A stretch of 12,909 bases of DNA from VRUE01 sp035605155 (GCA_035605155.1 DATNHC010000092.1:1-12909), one strand, 5' to 3'; shown: positions 1-8,039, numbered from the stretch's first letter. Numbers and translations are program-made. Notes: generated from the letters alone by a model not told the origin.

Positions 1-361
1 CGCTGCAGCGCAGCCGCGGTTCGAAGCCGATCGCGACGACGGCCAGCAGGCCGATGACGCTGAGCTCGAAAAGGCCACCCGCCTTGCCTTCGCAGTTGCA
101 ACCCAGGGTCTTGGCGCTGAGGAAGGCCCAGCCGCAGAGGCCGACGTAGCCGACGACCAGCATCGTCGTCGCCAAATCGGGGCGGAAGCGGCCCGGCCTG
201 TCGCGGAGTAGGTCGGCTGCAAGCAGCGCCGCGAAGAACAGCGCCGCAGCCCTGCCGACGGTCAGTGGCCCGGCCAGATGGGTCGCCGAGAAAGGAGCGA
301 GGAAAGCGGCGACGGTGAGGCCGAGTTGGGTTCGGGCGAAGCCCGAGGTTGCGGAGGTCAT
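1..361 (-). CDS. O-antigen ligase/polymerase-like membrane protein, N-terminal part (runs off left edge)
   Basis: An open frame starts at ATG 361 on the minus strand and continues without a stop to base 1, giving 120 codons of an incomplete gene. The protein is hydrophobic. Membrane-like segments lie at about residues 13-30 and 37-52 and in a stretch at about 64-82 containing VVGYVGLCGWAFLSA. A short polar loop, LGCNCEGK, follows at about 87-94, and then another hydrophobic segment. A run of helices ending in a 'WAFLSA' element before a short extracellular loop is typical of the N-terminus of the O-antigen ligase/Wzy-like family, but the diagnostic C-terminal Wzy_C region lies outside the window. 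The start is 16 bp after the stop of the GT39-like gene upstream on the same strand, so the two are probably co-transcribed. The ribosome site is weak (GGGG close to the ATG). The two close Cys residues in the loop are unusual. It could be another polytopic membrane protein. Confidence 0.5.
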   Translation of the reverse strand, partial: MTSATSGFARTQLGLTVAAFLAPFSATHLAGPLTVGRAAALFFAALLAADLLRDRPGRFRPDLATTMLVVGYVGLCGWAFLSAKTLGCNCEGKAGGLFELSVIGLLAVVAIGFEPRLRCS

Positions 362-377
362 CGACCCCGGGTGACGC

Positions 378-1865
378 TCAAGCGGCCTCGCCCTGGGCCC
401 GGGGCCGCGGCAGCTGGCGCAAAGCGGCGGCAAGCAGGCTGACGAGCTGAGCCACGGTCGCCGTGCCGAGGAGCCAGATGAACGGGAGCAAGGAGATGAT
501 GTAGCGCTGCTCCCAGCGAGCGGTCAGCGCCACGCCGACGATGCCGACGCCGCCGACGATGAGCAAGGTGCTGGCGGCCAGTCGGCTCCGCTCCCGGCCG
601 ACGAAAGGCAGGATCAGCATCAGCAGGCCCCCGATGGTGAAGACGAAGAGGAGCTTGTTCAGCGACTGGGCGATCTGCCAGGGGATCCGTGTCAACCTCG
701 AGTCGCCGGGAATCTCCTCCGTACCTGGGTTCAGGCCCCGGATATAGCCCCTGGTTTTGAAGACCTGATCGAAGTTTGGATCGCTGGTGAAGGTATGTGG
801 GTCGAGGATTTCGCGGTAGAGGCCAAGCGCCTCGACCGTGTCGTCGGCATAAGCGCCGGGGTCGTCGAGGACCGTTTCGCGGGCGATTGCGCCCATCGCG
901 GCATATGCCTCTCGCGGTGTCTTGCCCTCGCCTACGAAGGCGTTGTAGACGCCGCTGGTGGTGCCGGCGGCAGCGTGCGGCACGTTTGGGTCGGCCGTGT
1001 TGTAGACGCGCAGGGCAAGCCGTCCGTCGGCGGTATCGGGAGATGGCGGCATCTCGGCCCAGCTGACGGCTCTCGCGTAGAGCGCCAGCCCACCCTCGTT
1101 GGACACATTCGGGTCGCCGAACCGGATCAGGTTGTGGATGCACCAGGGGGCGAGGACGATCGCCATCGCTGCGACCGCGATCGCCGCGCAGCGAAGCGCC
1201 GGTCTCCAGGCCCGCGCTCCGACCAGCAGGGCCAGGGGGATCGCGACGAAGCCGATCAAGCCATTCGCTCGCACCAGTGTCGCCACCCCGAACATGACTC
1301 CCGCCGCCGCGAGAACCTCCCACCCGTCCTTCCCGGCTCGGACCCGAATCACTGACTCCGCCAGCAGGACGGCGGCGACGAAGAAGGCCACTCCGAACAG
1401 GTAGTCCGAGAGCGCGAACTGCTCGACCGCGATCGCCAGCGGGGACGCCGCTGTGAGGAAGCCGGCAACCACGCCAACCAGCGGGGAGAAGTACCGCCAA
1501 CCGACCAGGACGACGAATGCCGGCAGCGCGATCCCGACGAGGTTCTGCAGGAAGACGACGCCATGGACCGGGTCGATTGCCACCAGTTCGAAGATCGCGA
1601 GCAGGGTCGCGTAGCCGGGGGCTCTGACGTTGTCGGTGTAGCCGCCGTGGAAGATGCCTTTGGCGATGGCCAGGTACTGGTCCGTGTCAGACGACGTAAA
1701 GGCCGAGCCGAGCAGCGGAGCACGGACGACAATCGCGACGAGCGTTACAGCTCCGAGGGCGATCAACCGCTTTGCATCGGTGAGAAACGCCAGCGCGCCG
1801 TTCAGATGCCGAGCCTTCCTCACCGACTCTGAGGCTCCTCCTCGACGGTCCCCATAGAAGGCCAT
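378..1865 (-). CDS. GT39/ArnT-like membrane glycosyltransferase
   Basis: A 495-residue multi-membrane protein of the PMT_2/ArnT-like type (GT-C fold). Such enzymes transfer a sugar from a polyprenyl-phosphate or -diphosphate donor on the outer face of the membrane. After a first helix (about 33-50) comes an acidic loop, SSDTDQYLAIA (58-68). The aspartates here occupy the position of the catalytic Asp of GT-C enzymes. RAPGYATLLA (81-90) then matches the family's R-x-P-G-Y motif. Near 239-251, APWCIHNLIRFGD matches the usual PW..RN element, and RWEQRYIISLLPF (450-462) matches the late R-Y-x-x-x-x-P segment. A soluble stretch (about 251-395) interrupts the helices. I chose ATG 1865. A TTG at 1922 would run into the divergent gene. 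A GTG at 1823, preceded by a GAGGAGGAG ribosome site 11 bases upstream, is a real alternative. The acceptor is unknown. The gene lies directly upstream of the partial ligase-like gene. Confidence 0.82.
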   Translation of the reverse strand: MAFYGDRRGGASESVRKARHLNGALAFLTDAKRLIALGAVTLVAIVVRAPLLGSAFTSSDTDQYLAIAKGIFHGGYTDNVRAPGYATLLAIFELVAIDPVHGVVFLQNLVGIALPAFVVLVGWRYFSPLVGVVAGFLTAASPLAIAVEQFALSDYLFGVAFFVAAVLLAESVIRVRAGKDGWEVLAAAGVMFGVATLVRANGLIGFVAIPLALLVGARAWRPALRCAAIAVAAMAIVLAPWCIHNLIRFGDPNVSNEGGLALYARAVSWAEMPPSPDTADGRLALRVYNTADPNVPHAAAGTTSGVYNAFVGEGKTPREAYAAMGAIARETVLDDPGAYADDTVEALGLYREILDPHTFTSDPNFDQVFKTRGYIRGLNPGTEEIPGDSRLTRIPWQIAQSLNKLLFVFTIGGLLMLILPFVGRERSRLAASTLLIVGGVGIVGVALTARWEQRYIISLLPFIWLLGTATVAQLVSLLAAALRQLPRPRAQGEAA

Positions 1866-1870
1866 GAGCC

Positions 1871-1877
1871 TATACTG
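1871..1877. promoter_or_regulatory. Overlapping, opposite-facing -10-like elements
   Basis: On the plus strand TATACT (1871-1876) is followed by six bases and then the GTG (1883) of the lipoprotein gene. On the minus strand CAGTAT (1877-1872) is followed by six bases and then the ATG (1865) of the GT39-like gene. Both keep the critical A2 and T6 of a TANNNT -10 box, although the minus one lacks T1. No Shine-Dalgarno sequence precedes either start codon and no good -35 is visible. The spacing puts each transcription start on or next to the first base of the start codon, so both mRNAs may be leaderless. The plus-strand element is the stronger match. Confidence 0.5.
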
Positions 1878-1882
1878 CCGAC

Positions 1883-2536
1883 GTGCGAGTCGGCAGGGGG
1901 TTCCGGAGCGTTTCGCGGTCAACTTTGTTCAAGGCAGCACTTCCCTTCTTCGCGGCTTGGGTCGTCATTCTCGGGATTTCCGCGTGCGGCGACTCCTCTC
2001 CGGCGACGTATCGGGTTCCCAACAATCTGATCTCGCAGTCCGAAGCCGAGCGGCAGCGGCCGGGCAGCGTCGAGCACGTCTTCCTCGAATACTGGTCGGA
2101 CCTGCAGTACCAGTCCTGGGCGGAAGTGGCCGCCTACTACGACCCGGCGTTCCGTGATTCAGTCGGCACGGTGGCGATCATCGGCGGCAAGAAGATCAAC
2201 GGCTCGAGCTATCCGCAGCTCAAGCCCACGATCGTCCGGGTCGGCGGCAACGACGACTTCACCACGATCAACTATTCACTCCTGTTCATCGACGGCACCA
2301 AGGAACTCGCCTCGGTCACATGGCGCAAGAACCGGGGCAGCTGGCAGCTCGTCTTCGATTCGCGGCTGGACGCGGAGCTGAAGCAGTACGCCGAAAACCA
2401 GGTCGAACTCGAAGAGAACGGCACCCTGCCGACCGAAGTCAATGACGTCTCGCCCGAGGCGGTACGCGCCGGCGCCGCGGCCGCTCAGGCTCAGGCCCGT
2501 TTCGTCCAGCAGGCGCTCGGCCTCAAGACTCTCTGA
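1883..2536 (+). CDS. NTF2/SnoaL-like lipoprotein
   Basis: A 217-residue lipoprotein of unknown specific role. The N-terminus has basic residues, a hydrophobic stretch (about 18-34) and a lipobox ending GISAC, which puts the acylated cysteine at residue 35. The mature part begins GDSSPATYRV and then carries a domain of about 100-120 residues. The segment SVEHVFLEYWSDLQYQSW followed by AYYDPAFR looks like the first helices of an NTF2/SnoaL-type alpha+beta fold, and SVTWRKNRGSWQLVFD looks like its closing strands. No catalytic residues can be assigned. The C-terminus is an Ala/Gln-rich helix (about 185-213). I chose GTG 1883 because TATACT sits seven bases before it and the frame is open from there. 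A TTG at 1925 would shorten the n-region and also lacks a ribosome site. The gene diverges from the GT39-like gene, and its 3' end overlaps the convergent GT4 gene by 14 bp. An envelope-anchored binding or accessory protein is the likeliest role. Confidence 0.75.
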   Translation: MRVGRGFRSVSRSTLFKAALPFFAAWVVILGISACGDSSPATYRVPNNLISQSEAERQRPGSVEHVFLEYWSDLQYQSWAEVAAYYDPAFRDSVGTVAIIGGKKINGSSYPQLKPTIVRVGGNDDFTTINYSLLFIDGTKELASVTWRKNRGSWQLVFDSRLDAELKQYAENQVELEENGTLPTEVNDVSPEAVRAGAAAAQAQARFVQQALGLKTL

Positions 2537-3632
2537 GCGAGCGCCCGAGCACCTCGCCGACGACGTCGAGATGGCCCTCGACGGATTTCTCGAGGTCGTG
2601 CTGGGTCAGAGCATGGCGGCGGGCGCCCTCACCGAGGCGCCGGCGCAGCTCAGCGTCTTCGATCAACCGCTCCAGCGCGGCGGCGATCTCGCGCGGCTCG
2701 CGGGAGACCAGGAGACCGCCCTCCGGGGAGACGATCTCGCGGGTGCCGCCACCGTCGGTGCCGACCAGCGGCCGCCCGATCAGGGCCGCCTCGATCAGCG
2801 CGTTGGGGCTGCCCTCGTTGTCGGAGAAGAGCAGGGCAGCGTCGTGCTCTGCCCAGAAGCCGTGCACGTCGGTGATCGGGCCACCGGCGTTGACGCGGTC
2901 GGCGAGGCCTCGCTCGGCGATCTGCGCCACGACCTGCTCACGCAGCGGGCCCGAGCCCGCCAGGTCGACCCGCCATGGAGTCTGGGTCTGCACCAGCTCC
3001 AGCGCGGCCAGCAACCTCGCGTGCCCCTTTTCCGGCCGGTAGTTGGCGAGGTAACCGAGCGCGACGGTCCCTCCGTTGGGAAGTGGCAGCGGCGCGACCG
3101 GGGCGTGCCCGTTGCGGACCAGGCGGAGGCGCTCGCGGGGGACTCCGCGGACTACCGCCTCGTCAAGCACGGCCTCGGAGTTGCCGGTGACAAGCCGGGC
3201 CCGCCGCTCGGCCCAGCGGATCGGTATGCGGAAGAATGCCCACCGTTCGGACGGCGATCCGCAGACGCTGCGGCGGCCGATCACGACCGGGACCCCGAGG
3301 GCGCGAGCGGCTGGGCTGACGGTCGCGGAGGCCTCCTCGAGCCAGGGGTAGGCGACGTCAGGGCGCAGTCGTCGCAGCGCGTCGTAGGTGCGGGGTACCG
3401 CGACGGCCGGGCGGATCGGGCGCGGCAAGCGCGAGGGGGAGAGCTGGATCAGCTTCACGCCGAGCTCCTCTAGGCGTTGCGCGTGGCCGGGGTCGCAGGT
3501 GGTCGAGAAGGTGAGCACCGAGGCCTCGATGCGCTCGGGATGAGCAGTCGAGATCAGCTGCATCAGCTGGCGCTCGGAGCCACCCAGCCCGAGACCGCCG
3601 ATGGCGAACGCGACCCGCGGCCTAGCCGGCAT
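2523..3632 (-). CDS. GT4-family glycosyltransferase (last gene of operon)
   Basis: A 369-residue cytoplasmic GT-B glycosyltransferase. The N-terminal Rossmann half opens with VAFAIGGLGLGGSERQL (7-23), the acceptor-side glycine loop of GT4 enzymes. The donor half starts near 190 with GYLANYRPEKG (193-203), where Arg/Lys residues normally contact the nucleotide-sugar diphosphate. The E-x7-E motif is intact, with E273 and E281 in NEGSPNALIE. A glycine-rich GTDGGGTREIV (291-301) follows. The length is normal for a GT4 enzyme. I chose ATG 3632 because family similarity begins right there; it overlaps the 3' end of the amidotransferase gene by 11 bp, which implies translational coupling. The longer frame upstream is a shadow of that gene. 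Donor and acceptor sugars cannot be read from sequence. By context it adds one residue of the lipid-linked repeat unit. Its final codons overlap the convergent lipoprotein gene. Confidence 0.88.
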   Translation of the reverse strand: MPARPRVAFAIGGLGLGGSERQLMQLISTAHPERIEASVLTFSTTCDPGHAQRLEELGVKLIQLSPSRLPRPIRPAVAVPRTYDALRRLRPDVAYPWLEEASATVSPAARALGVPVVIGRRSVCGSPSERWAFFRIPIRWAERRARLVTGNSEAVLDEAVVRGVPRERLRLVRNGHAPVAPLPLPNGGTVALGYLANYRPEKGHARLLAALELVQTQTPWRVDLAGSGPLREQVVAQIAERGLADRVNAGGPITDVHGFWAEHDAALLFSDNEGSPNALIEAALIGRPLVGTDGGGTREIVSPEGGLLVSREPREIAAALERLIEDAELRRRLGEGARRHALTQHDLEKSVEGHLDVVGEVLGRSLRES

Positions 3633-5469
3633 CGATCCAGCTCCGGTGCCACTGCTCCAGCACGGCCAGGTTCCACACCCGGTAGGTGTGATCGGCACGG
3701 CCCTCGAGGTGCTCTCCGACGAGCCGGCGCACCTCCGCCGCGTCGAAATAGCCGCGCGCCAGGCTGCGGGGGTCGAGCAGGAGGTCCTCGACCCAGGGCC
3801 GCAGCTCGCGGCGCAGCCAGGCGCCGACGGGAATGCCGAAGCCCTGCTTGCGACGCCCCACGAGGTCGGCCGGGAGGCCGCGTCGACGGGCCAGCTCCTT
3901 GAGGGCCCACTTCGTCGTGCGGCCACGCAGCTTCATCCGTGTCGGCAGCCCCGCCGCGAGCTCCTGTACCCGGTAGTCGAGGAGCGGCGAGCGCACCTCG
4001 AGCGCCGTGGACATCGACATCCTGTCCACCTTCAGCAGTAGATCGCCCGGCAGGTAGGTGGCGGTGTCGAGGGCCAGGTAGCGGTCGACTCCCGGGAGGT
4101 CCGGGAGGGTCAGCGTCTCCTCCCAGACTGCGGCAGGGTCGCCGGCCGTCCCGATGAAGCCCGGTGTGCAGAGTAGCGACAGATCGGTGGGCGTGAAGTG
4201 GGACATCAGCGAGGCGTAGCGCTCACCTGGGGCGAGGGCCTGGAAGCCTGCTGCCCGGCGCAGTCGAATGGCGCGATCCGGAAGCAGAGAGAGCGCCCCG
4301 CTTTTAGCCAGCAGCCGTGCGGCGCCGCGTCCGATCTCGCGCTCGCCGACGGCGAGATAGCGCTGATAGCCGGCGAATGCCTCATCGCCGCCGTCGCCGG
4401 AGAGCGCCACCGTCACCCGCTCCCTGGTCATCTTCGAGAGCAGCAGGGTGGGGATCGCCGAGGAGTCGGCGAAGGGCTCCCCCGCGTGGCGGACGGCGTC
4501 GGCTATCAGCGGCACCATCGCCGGTTCCAGGACCCGGTCCTCGTGCTCGGTGCCATAGATCTCGGCGACCCGGCGGGCGTGCTTGCCCTCGCTGAAGCCT
4601 GCCTCGGGAAAGTCGATCGAGAAGGTCTTCACCGCGTTGCAGGCCTCCGCCATGTAGCTGACGACGAGGCTCGAATCGATTCCCCCCGACAGAAACGCTC
4701 CGAGCGGGACGTCCGCGACCAGGCGGTCGCGAGTGGCTTCCCCCAGCAGCGAGTCGAGGCGCTCCAGCGACTCCTCCTCTGACCCTTCCTCCGCCTTCGA
4801 GAAGTCCAACTGCCAGTAGCGCTCGATCCGGGTCCTCCCCCGTTCGTGCAAGAGCGTCTCCCCCGGAGCGAGCTTGCGGATTCCCGCGAAGCCAGTGCGC
4901 GGAGGTGGCACGTACTGCAGCGTCAGGTAGTCGAGCAGCGCCCGCGGATCGGGGCGGCGATCGACCAGGCCGCTGGCCAGGATCGCCCCGGGCTCGCTCG
5001 CGTAGAGGATCCCTTCGCCCACTGGGGCCCAGTAGAGGGGCTTGACCCCAAGGCGGTCCCTGGCCAACAGGAGCCTCTCCGCCCGCTCGTCCCAGAGGGC
5101 GATGGCGAACATTCCCTGCAGCTCGCGTACGCAGCCGGCGCCGCGCTCCTCGTACAGGTGCGCGATCACCTCGCTGTCGGAGCCGCTGCGGAACTCATGG
5201 CCGCGCGACCGCAGCTCCGCCCGCAGGCGGCGGAAGTTGTAGATCTCGCCGTTGCAGGTGACATGGACCTTGCGGTCCTCGCTGGCGATCGGCTGCTCTC
5301 CCGTCTCCAGGTCGATGATCGCCAGGCGCCGGAACCCCAGCGCCACCTTGCCGGGCAGGAAGAGCTCTCCCGCGTCGTCGGGCCCACGATAGGCGATCGC
5401 ATCGCACATCCGGCGTAGGGTCTCCCGATCGCCACCGACGTCGCCGGCCCAGCCCGCGATCCCGCACAT
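3622..5469 (-). CDS. asnB: AsnB-type glutamine-hydrolysing amidotransferase
   Basis: A 615-residue class II glutamine amidotransferase of the asparagine synthase B family. It uses glutamine ammonia and ATP to amidate a carboxylate. The mature N-terminus is MCGIAGW, so Cys2 is the Ntn nucleophile. The glutaminase domain keeps RLAIIDL (48-54), NGEIYNF (73-79) and GSDSEVI (96-102). The synthase domain keeps the ATP pyrophosphatase loop SGGIDSS (261-267), SGDGGDEAFAGY (357-368), EVRSPLLDYR (491-500) and KQGFGIP (541-547). All key residues are present and the length is normal. ATG 5469 is certain because Cys2 must follow the start. The gene begins 2 bp after the flippase stop and overlaps the next GT4 gene by 11 bp. 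AsnB-like enzymes inside polysaccharide operons are often thought to amidate uronic acids or other carboxyl sugars rather than make asparagine. That role is inferred here from the operon only. Confidence 0.93.
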   Translation of the reverse strand: MCGIAGWAGDVGGDRETLRRMCDAIAYRGPDDAGELFLPGKVALGFRRLAIIDLETGEQPIASEDRKVHVTCNGEIYNFRRLRAELRSRGHEFRSGSDSEVIAHLYEERGAGCVRELQGMFAIALWDERAERLLLARDRLGVKPLYWAPVGEGILYASEPGAILASGLVDRRPDPRALLDYLTLQYVPPPRTGFAGIRKLAPGETLLHERGRTRIERYWQLDFSKAEEGSEEESLERLDSLLGEATRDRLVADVPLGAFLSGGIDSSLVVSYMAEACNAVKTFSIDFPEAGFSEGKHARRVAEIYGTEHEDRVLEPAMVPLIADAVRHAGEPFADSSAIPTLLLSKMTRERVTVALSGDGGDEAFAGYQRYLAVGEREIGRGAARLLAKSGALSLLPDRAIRLRRAAGFQALAPGERYASLMSHFTPTDLSLLCTPGFIGTAGDPAAVWEETLTLPDLPGVDRYLALDTATYLPGDLLLKVDRMSMSTALEVRSPLLDYRVQELAAGLPTRMKLRGRTTKWALKELARRRGLPADLVGRRKQGFGIPVGAWLRRELRPWVEDLLLDPRSLARGYFDAAEVRRLVGEHLEGRADHTYRVWNLAVLEQWHRSWIDAG

Positions 5470-5471
5470 CG

Positions 5472-6857
5472 CTAGCCCACCACCCGGCGCAGCAGTCGCG
5501 GCAGCGCGTCGTCGCGGCGGGGAAGTCTGATCGCGTCTCTCATCGGCACGTTTCCGTAGCGGGAGAGGAGATACAGCATCAGGACCCCGGCAAGCCAGTA
5601 GGAGACGACCGAGGCGAGCGAGGCGCCGCTGATGCCGATCGCCGGGACGAGGACGAAGTTCAGCGCCACGTTCAGCGCCAGCCCGGCCGTCGCTGCCGCC
5701 GAGATCACCAGCGGGGGGGCGATCCTGACGAGCAGGCCGCGGGCGGGTTCCTCTACGGCGAGCGCGACGACGGCGGGCATCAGCAGCACAAAGGGCAGCA
5801 CGCTGGCCTCCCACTCGGCGCCGTAGACGAAGACGATAAAGGGGTAGGACACAAGCGCCGCCGCCAGGCCGAGCAGCACGGCCACGCCAACGTTCTGGCT
5901 GATGAAGTCGACCGTGTAGGAGGCCGCGGCCTTCGCATCGATCTTCGTCTGCGCCTCCAAGGCGGCCAGGGCGATCGTGGCGACCGCGGTGAAGACGATG
6001 TCGGCGAGGCTGGCGGAGAGCGAGTACAGGCCGGCCTCGTGCGTGGTGGCGAGCAGGCCGATGAGAAAAAGGTCGACTTTGAGATTGAGCCAGAGGGCGA
6101 TTGAAGCCGGTTGCAGCCGGATGCCGATGTGAAGCGCCGAGCGGATCAGCCGCGGCTCGGTGATCGGGGAGAGGGCGCGGATGCCGATCTGCCTTGCCAG
6201 CACGATCGCCAGGGTCAGCGCGACTCCGGCGATCGTCAGCAGCGCGGCCAGCATCGTCAGCTGGGGGGAGATGCCGACGCCGAGCTCGAGTCCGACTATC
6301 AACAGGAACTGGATCACCGCCCCGACCGCGATGATCCAGCCATAGGGGCGCAGCAAGCCCATGCGCAGCAGCAGCGCCGTCGCCATCTGCCCGATCAGGG
6401 TGAAGGGGATCGTCGCCGCGGCCAGCGCCACGGTGGCGGTGTTCGCTCCTCCCAGCAGGGCGTCGCGCTCGGATAGCCCGATCGCCAGCGTGGCGGCGGT
6501 GCCGAGAAGCCCTAGCGTCAGCGCAAAGAACGAAGCAAGTCGGCCGAGCTCGTCGAGCGATGCTTCCTTGCGGGCCATCATCCGTGCGACCGACTGCTCG
6601 ACCGAGAGGTGCGAGATGACCCAGACCATCGTCGCCAGGTTGAGCGCAAGCGCGTACTGGCCCCGCCCCTCCGGCCCCAGCGCCCGGGTCGCGATCAGGC
6701 TGAGGAGGAAGAGGAAGACGAACTGGACCGCACGGAAGCCGAGCAGGCGCCCGCCGCCTACCATCGCCGAGGAGACGAGCAGCTCGGGCTCGGTCAGCGG
6801 CGGCGGCGGCGGCTCGGCGCCCGCGGACCGAGGGTCCACATGCGGTCTCTCGGTCAC
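5472..6857 (-). CDS. Wzx-type polysaccharide flippase (MOP superfamily)
   Basis: A 461-residue polytopic membrane protein of the polysaccharide-transport (PST) branch of the MOP superfamily. It would flip undecaprenyl-diphosphate-linked oligosaccharide across the cytoplasmic membrane. A proline-rich cytoplasmic tail (about 16-20) precedes the first helix. The segment SSAMVGGGRLLGFRAVQF (29-46), then ATRALGPEGRGQYALA (56-71), is the usual start of this family. LNLKVDLFLIGLL and HEAGLYSLS (258-281) resemble the helix-7 region. FVYGAEWEASV (343-353) and LNVALNFVLVPAIGISGAS (395-413) are also characteristic. About 12-14 helices can be counted. The start is GTG 6857, which shares GTGA with the stop of the upstream GT4 gene (4-bp overlap), a coupled start. 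A second GTG six codons further in is possible. The next gene, asnB, begins 2 bp after the stop. Confidence 0.85.
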   Translation of the reverse strand: MTERPHVDPRSAGAEPPPPPLTEPELLVSSAMVGGGRLLGFRAVQFVFLFLLSLIATRALGPEGRGQYALALNLATMVWVISHLSVEQSVARMMARKEASLDELGRLASFFALTLGLLGTAATLAIGLSERDALLGGANTATVALAAATIPFTLIGQMATALLLRMGLLRPYGWIIAVGAVIQFLLIVGLELGVGISPQLTMLAALLTIAGVALTLAIVLARQIGIRALSPITEPRLIRSALHIGIRLQPASIALWLNLKVDLFLIGLLATTHEAGLYSLSASLADIVFTAVATIALAALEAQTKIDAKAAASYTVDFISQNVGVAVLLGLAAALVSYPFIVFVYGAEWEASVLPFVLLMPAVVALAVEEPARGLLVRIAPPLVISAAATAGLALNVALNFVLVPAIGISGASLASVVSYWLAGVLMLYLLSRYGNVPMRDAIRLPRRDDALPRLLRRVVG

Positions 6858-8032
6858 TCGGCGGGCGCCGCGTCGAGCAGGCGTGAGTAGAGGAGGTCGA
6901 GGTCGTCGAGCAGACGGGCCACCGTGAACCTCTCGGCGACGTGCTGCCTGGCGCGAGCGCCCATTCCCCGGCGCAGCTCGGGCTCGCTGGCGATCTGCGC
7001 GATCCGCGCAGCGATCGCCGCCTCGTCGCCCGGCGGCGTCAGCAGGCCAGCGCCCTCGACGACGATGTCGGGCACTCCACCGACCTCGGTCGCCACCGCT
7101 GGCCGGCCCGCCGCCGCCGCCTCGATCAGGGCCACCGGGGTGCCCTCGTTGTCCGAGGTGAGCAGCGCCGCGTCGCTCGCCGCCGCGATCCGCGGCAGGT
7201 CGCGGCGATAGCCGAGGAAGTCGACCGCCCCGGCGCAACCCAGGCTCTGGGCGAGGCTTTCCAGCTGTGGGCGCAGAAGGCCGTCGCCGACGACCGCGAC
7301 GCGCGCCGGCGCTCCGCTCTGGCGTGCCAGGGCGAGCGAGCGCAGCATCAGCTCGGGCCGCTTGATCGGGACGAGCCGGCCCGTATAGGTGAAGAGCACC
7401 TCGTCAGAACCGGCGCCGATCTCTTCGCGAAAGCTCCGCTCGGGATCGAGGCCCAGCGCCAGGAAGGGGTCGAGCTCGAGGCCCAGCGGCACCACCGCGA
7501 ACTTCACTCGCGGGGCGACCTTCAGCTCGACCAGCTCGTCGACCGTTGCCTTGCTGACGCCGATCAGGCGGTCGCTGACTCTGGCCAGTCCCCGCTCGAT
7601 CGACCTGAAGACCCTCGTCTTGAGCGGTCCGAAGTAGCCGCGCAGCACATGGCCGTGGTAGGTGTGGATCACGATCGGGCGCTGCCGCCGCGCCAGCAGT
7701 GCCGCCAAGCGTCCCAGCATTCCCGCCTTCGCAGTGTGGGTTTCGACGATCTCGGGCCGGAAGGCACGCACCACCCGGATCAGATCGACCAGCGCTAGGA
7801 GATCGCGCAGCGGCCGGATCTCGGGGCCCAGCCTGTCGAGGTAGCGAACGGGGATTCCGTCGAGGTCCGAGTGCTCCTCCTCGCCCGCTCCGGCCCTGCC
7901 GGTGACGAGCAGCGTCTCGTAGCCTCTCTCAGTGAGCCCGCGACTGAGCAGGGCCACGTGATGCGCCGGACCGCCCAGATTCATTCGCGCAATTACCCGG
8001 AGCACCCGGATCGGCGGTTTGGGCGCTGGCAT
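6854..8032 (-). CDS. GT4-family glycosyltransferase (first gene of operon)
   Basis: A 392-residue GT-B fold glycosyltransferase. The acceptor half begins VLRVIARMNLGGPAHHV (10-26). ETHTAKAGMLGRLAA (97-111) and HTYHGHVLRGYF (123-134) follow, a combination I associate with GT4 enzymes that extend polyprenyl-diphosphate-linked sugars. The donor half has YTGRLVPIKRPEL (216-228) and the intact E-x7-E pair E296/E304 in NEGTPVALIE, then TEVGGVPDIV (315-324). The length is normal. ATG 8032 has no ribosome site. Instead GATAAT (8045-8040) lies seven bases upstream, which suggests a leaderless mRNA. This is the first gene of a four-gene operon and it overlaps the flippase by 4 bp. By order and similarity it could add the second sugar of the repeat, but the donor is not identifiable. 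Confidence 0.88.
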   Translation of the reverse strand: MPAPKPPIRVLRVIARMNLGGPAHHVALLSRGLTERGYETLLVTGRAGAGEEEHSDLDGIPVRYLDRLGPEIRPLRDLLALVDLIRVVRAFRPEIVETHTAKAGMLGRLAALLARRQRPIVIHTYHGHVLRGYFGPLKTRVFRSIERGLARVSDRLIGVSKATVDELVELKVAPRVKFAVVPLGLELDPFLALGLDPERSFREEIGAGSDEVLFTYTGRLVPIKRPELMLRSLALARQSGAPARVAVVGDGLLRPQLESLAQSLGCAGAVDFLGYRRDLPRIAAASDAALLTSDNEGTPVALIEAAAAGRPAVATEVGGVPDIVVEGAGLLTPPGDEAAIAARIAQIASEPELRRGMGARARQHVAERFTVARLLDDLDLLYSRLLDAAPAE

Positions 8033-8039
8033 TGGGGTT

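Noticed and set aside
795..1355. 186-codon plus-strand frame within the GT39-like gene
   Set aside because: It is antisense to a well-supported membrane protein, with no ribosome site or recognisable domain.
2442..3473. 343-codon open frame on the plus strand
   Set aside because: It lies antisense to the GT4 gene, has biased composition (Arg/Asp/Gly/Pro-rich) and no domain. It is a shadow frame of high-GC coding sequence.
3633..3926. 98-codon N-terminal extension of the second GT4 gene
   Set aside because: It is out-of-frame translation of the amidotransferase 3' region. GT4 similarity starts at ATG 3632.
5470..5814. 115-codon N-terminal extension of the amidotransferase
   Set aside because: Class II amidotransferases need Cys directly after the start Met. 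The extension is Arg-rich and overlaps the flippase coding sequence.
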